Assembly: GCA_002725365.1 (NCBI GenBank)
Contig: PBOW01000022.1
Span: forward strand, 4,820 to 13,152
Length of the DNA: 8,333 nucleotides
Reading direction: 5' to 3'
DNA from: Chloroflexota bacterium
Lineage (GTDB): Bacteria > Chloroflexota > Dehalococcoidia > UBA2979
Part shown: piece after piece, positions 6,083 to 8,333 of the stretch
Layout of the letters: every line of letters starts with the position of its first letter
Numbering within the stretch: position 1 is the first letter of the stretch
Made by a program: the position numbers and the translations under genes
Notes under the pieces: model-generated
Databases searched by the model: none
What the model saw: only the letters and a program-made list of their open reading frames with translations
Told to the model about the DNA's origin: nothing

Positions 6083-6931
6083 ATGACTAATCAGGTCTTT
6101 CCAATTACCCCTGAAGGTGAACAGAATCCATATTTTCCTGGAAGATATTTTGATCTAAAAGGTAAGCATGCCCTTGTGACAGGAGCTACTACGGATATTG
6201 CAAGGGCTCTAGCAGTTGCTCTGGCTGAAGCTGGCGCGAAAGTATCTGTTACTACTAGTGCTGCAGTGGATGAACAGGAAGTGCTTGCTAACTCAATACT
6301 AAATGAGTGTTGGGCTGCATCTGGCGAAGAAGGTAAAAGTTTTACTTTGGACTTGACTGATGCAGCTGGTTTCACGGAGGCAATTGAATCTCTCGAACAA
6401 GAGCTTGGTCCTGTTGATATCTTGGTGAATGCTCCTCATTTTGCAAATATAAAGCCAGTTCTAGACTCCTCCATAGATGAGTGGGCTAATGAACTATCTA
6501 GAAATGCAACAGCGGTTTTTATTGCGAGTCAATCTGTTGGTCGTGGGATGGTTTCGCGTGGCAAGGGTAGGATAATTAATTTAGTATCCAATCTCTATGA
6601 CCGAGGGATGCCTAACTGTGCACTATTTGGTGCATCCCAGGGAGCCGTGCTCGGTTTCACGAAATCCCTTGGACTGGAATGGGGTGGAGGTGAAGCTCTT
6701 GTCAAAGACAGAGTCACTGTGAATGCTCTAGGAATTGGATTCTATGAAGGTGTCGCTGGACCACAAAATGATCCGAATCTTTCTCCAGTTTTGGAAAAAT
6801 ATATCCCACTAAGACGTCTTGGCCGACCAGAAGATCTAAGGGGTGCAGTTGTGTATCTAGCATCAGATGAGGCCGATTACATAAATGCCGAGTTGATGGT
6901 GGTGGATGGTTCTATAGTCAATCACGCATAA
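6083..6931 (+). CDS. Divergent SDR-fold protein lacking catalytic Tyr and Lys (probable pseudoenzyme)
   Basis: The 282-residue protein aligns end to end with FabG-like SDRs, from FDLKGKHALVTGA to the C-terminal LMVVDGS, but its active site is changed. Ser169 (NLVS) and Asn141 remain, while the expected YxxxK is FGASQ: Phe182 replaces Tyr and Gln186 replaces Lys. Aligning it instead as an enoyl-ACP-reductase-type SDR still leaves no Tyr/Lys pair (Cys179, Gln186). The nucleotide loop is TGATTDIAR (33-41), with Asp38 and Ala40 where glycines are usual, and NNAG has become VNAPH. An N-terminal tail of about 25 residues (NPYFPGRYF region) is extra. The reading frame is intact with a good ribosome site, so this is not decay. 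It follows the active SDR by 15 bases and may be its non-catalytic partner in a hetero-oligomer, or a protein with a new activity. Confidence 0.86.
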   Translation: MTNQVFPITPEGEQNPYFPGRYFDLKGKHALVTGATTDIARALAVALAEAGAKVSVTTSAAVDEQEVLANSILNECWAASGEEGKSFTLDLTDAAGFTEAIESLEQELGPVDILVNAPHFANIKPVLDSSIDEWANELSRNATAVFIASQSVGRGMVSRGKGRIINLVSNLYDRGMPNCALFGASQGAVLGFTKSLGLEWGGGEALVKDRVTVNALGIGFYEGVAGPQNDPNLSPVLEKYIPLRRLGRPEDLRGAVVYLASDEADYINAELMVVDGSIVNHA

Positions 6932-6951
6932 TTGAGCTATGTTCGATAACA

Positions 6952-8333
6952 ATGAAAAGTATGGACAGAAATAAAATATTCCTACCTACTATTCCTACGA
7001 AGTCTCTCCTTATGGGACTATTATGTTTGCTGACTGTGTTTTTTATTTCGTGTTCAGAAGCAGATTCTGAGAAAGCTCAGACCAGCTCGGAGGCGAAAGA
7101 CGTACCTACTGCGAGTGAGGTTCCTAAAGCAACAGCATCGGTAGACTCAGAGCCTGATGTCAAAACTTTACGTATTGGAGTTGGGCGTCATTTAATTGAA
7201 ACAGAGGCGCTTATAAGTGATCCGAATTTCCAGAGACTTATTTGGTCTGGTTTGCTGAGATTAGGTCCTGATGGGAAACTCTATCCGGATATGGCTGCTT
7301 TCGTGCCTGAACTAGAGAACGAAGGTATTTCTTCAGATCTCAAGACATATACCTTTAGCTTAAGGAAAAATGCAAAGTGGACCGATGGTGGACCAGTGCA
7401 GGCAGCCCAATTCCTTACGCTTATGTTTTTAGGTGGAGAGTCAACTGATTCACTGCTTCGTGACGAATTCATTGAAAAACTCGATGTCGATAAAAGTACA
7501 TCTTTGGACGCTCAGACGTTAGTGTTTTCGTTGCAAGAATCTTATCCAGAATTTCTTACCCTTATGACTCACCCAGCGATGTTTCCGGACAGGGATATAC
7601 AGGTGGATTCACTTGGTACCGCTCCAACAAATGGTCCCTATCGAATATCTGAATGGACAGAAGAGCGGGTGGTGCTAATAGCAAATGAAGCTTGGGCAGA
7701 TACAGTTGGTAACTTTAGTAGTCATCAAATAGAGCGCATTGAATTTATTCCGTTCAGCGAATTTGGTGCGGCACATAAGAAATTTCTAGAGGGTTTCATC
7801 GACATATTGCCTATGACGAGTCAGCACAGGAAAGGAGTAAATCTGAGCTCAGATGATTCCTTTACTGTCAGACGTGACCCACCTTCTATTTATTCGATTT
7901 TCATCAATCATTCAGATGAGATATTTGAGGACGTAGCGGCACGTCGAGCATTGGCCATGAATCTTTCTAGGGAAGATTTGCTGATTAATATTCAATCGGA
8001 TAGAAGTTCGTCACTTGAACCTGCATATTCTTGGATACCTAGATATGTATGGGGAAATAGCGAAGAGAACTTTATCTCACTGGCCTCGACTGATTTGCTG
8101 GCCGCTGATAGCTGGTACGTTGGTGGCGGAACGGACGGTATTTCCCTCGAGCTTCTCTACTCGTCGGATGACCCAGTACAGAAAGCACTCGCCCCCTTAT
8201 TAGAGAGGCATTGGGAGGAACACCTGCCAGTGGAGGTGCTTCTTCGGGAAGAGCGTTCTGAGGAGCATTATGCAGATATTGTCTCAGGGGCTTATCAGCT
8301 GACTCTTGCCAAATGGGATGAGGAATTATTTGA
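6952..8333 (+). CDS. ABC transporter substrate-binding lipoprotein, family 5 (peptide/oligopeptide type), 3' end outside window
   Basis: The frame is open from ATG 6952 to the right edge, giving 460 residues of an unfinished gene. The N-terminus is a lipoprotein signal: basic residues (KSMDRNK), a hydrophobic stretch LLMGLLCLLTVFFIS, then Cys34 as the likely lipidated residue. A Ser/Glu/Ala/Thr-rich linker of about 30 residues follows. The SBP family 5 domain starts near KTLRIGVG, with FQRLIWSGLLRLGPDGKLYP, YTFSLRKNAKWTDGGPV (133-149), NGPYRISEW and ARRALAMNLSREDLL, all typical of DppA/OppA-like receptors that bind peptides, sugars or other solutes outside the inner membrane. The start could instead be the in-frame ATG at 6961; neither has a good ribosome site. 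It lies 20 bases after the second SDR gene, with no terminator between, so it may share that transcript. Permease and ATPase genes would be expected further right. Confidence 0.88.
   Translation, partial: MKSMDRNKIFLPTIPTKSLLMGLLCLLTVFFISCSEADSEKAQTSSEAKDVPTASEVPKATASVDSEPDVKTLRIGVGRHLIETEALISDPNFQRLIWSGLLRLGPDGKLYPDMAAFVPELENEGISSDLKTYTFSLRKNAKWTDGGPVQAAQFLTLMFLGGESTDSLLRDEFIEKLDVDKSTSLDAQTLVFSLQESYPEFLTLMTHPAMFPDRDIQVDSLGTAPTNGPYRISEWTEERVVLIANEAWADTVGNFSSHQIERIEFIPFSEFGAAHKKFLEGFIDILPMTSQHRKGVNLSSDDSFTVRRDPPSIYSIFINHSDEIFEDVAARRALAMNLSREDLLINIQSDRSSSLEPAYSWIPRYVWGNSEENFISLASTDLLAADSWYVGGGTDGISLELLYSSDDPVQKALAPLLERHWEEHLPVEVLLREERSEEHYADIVSGAYQLTLAKWDEELF

Noticed and set aside
6083..6931. 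Second SDR as a decaying pseudogene
   Set aside because: There is no frameshift or stop, the ribosome site is good and the whole fold pattern is kept, so a functional non-canonical protein is more likely.

Overview
The window fits a bacterial chromosome segment of moderate GC, with compact gene packing and short gaps inside gene clusters. The mix of a CaiB/BaiF CoA-transferase, short-chain dehydrogenases, a cysteine-free carboxymuconolactone-decarboxylase-like protein, an EamA permease, a family 5 solute-binding lipoprotein and a UGSC-type selenoprotein resembles uncultured, largely marine heterotrophs, for example SAR202/Dehalococcoidia-like Chloroflexota. That assignment is an impression from gene content, not a phylogenetic result. 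I see no rRNA, tRNA, CRISPR array, insertion sequence or prophage.

Layout. (1) 1-371, minus: 5' part of a carboxymuconolactone-decarboxylase-family gene that runs off the left edge. (2) 482-1351, plus: EamA/DMT-family permease, divergent from gene 1 and converging with gene 3 through overlapping stop codons. (3) 5174 down to 1348, minus: four tandem genes with gaps of 20-39 bases, in transcription order a membrane-anchored GIY-YIG (T5orf172-like) protein, a thioredoxin-fold fusion protein of 528 residues, a selenoprotein with an in-frame UGA, and a CaiB/BaiF CoA-transferase. (4) 5267-8333, plus: a canonical SDR oxidoreductase, a second SDR that has lost its catalytic Tyr and Lys, and a lipoprotein solute-binding protein that runs off the right edge.

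The most notable content is the selenoprotein at 2607-3143. Read naively it is two short ORFs separated by a TGA. Both are in the same frame, the TGA falls in a UGSCTTC motif, and a perfect 10-bp inverted repeat begins two bases after the TGA, as expected for a bacterial SECIS element. The motif and the sequence after it resemble the selenocysteine region of GrdB, the substrate-reducing selenoprotein B of glycine/sarcosine/betaine reductases. Just upstream, in the same transcription direction, lies a large protein joining a thioredoxin-like domain (CPTT instead of CxxC) to a roughly 340-residue conserved domain of unknown function. Together with the downstream CoA-transferase they may form an uncharacterised selenium-dependent reductase or reductive-cleavage pathway; substrate and chemistry are unknown.

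The plus-strand cluster probably serves oxidation or reduction of an imported organic compound: an active SDR, a probable non-catalytic SDR partner, and a periplasmic or surface binding lipoprotein for an ABC importer. The link between this cluster and the minus-strand selenoprotein cluster is only divergent adjacency.
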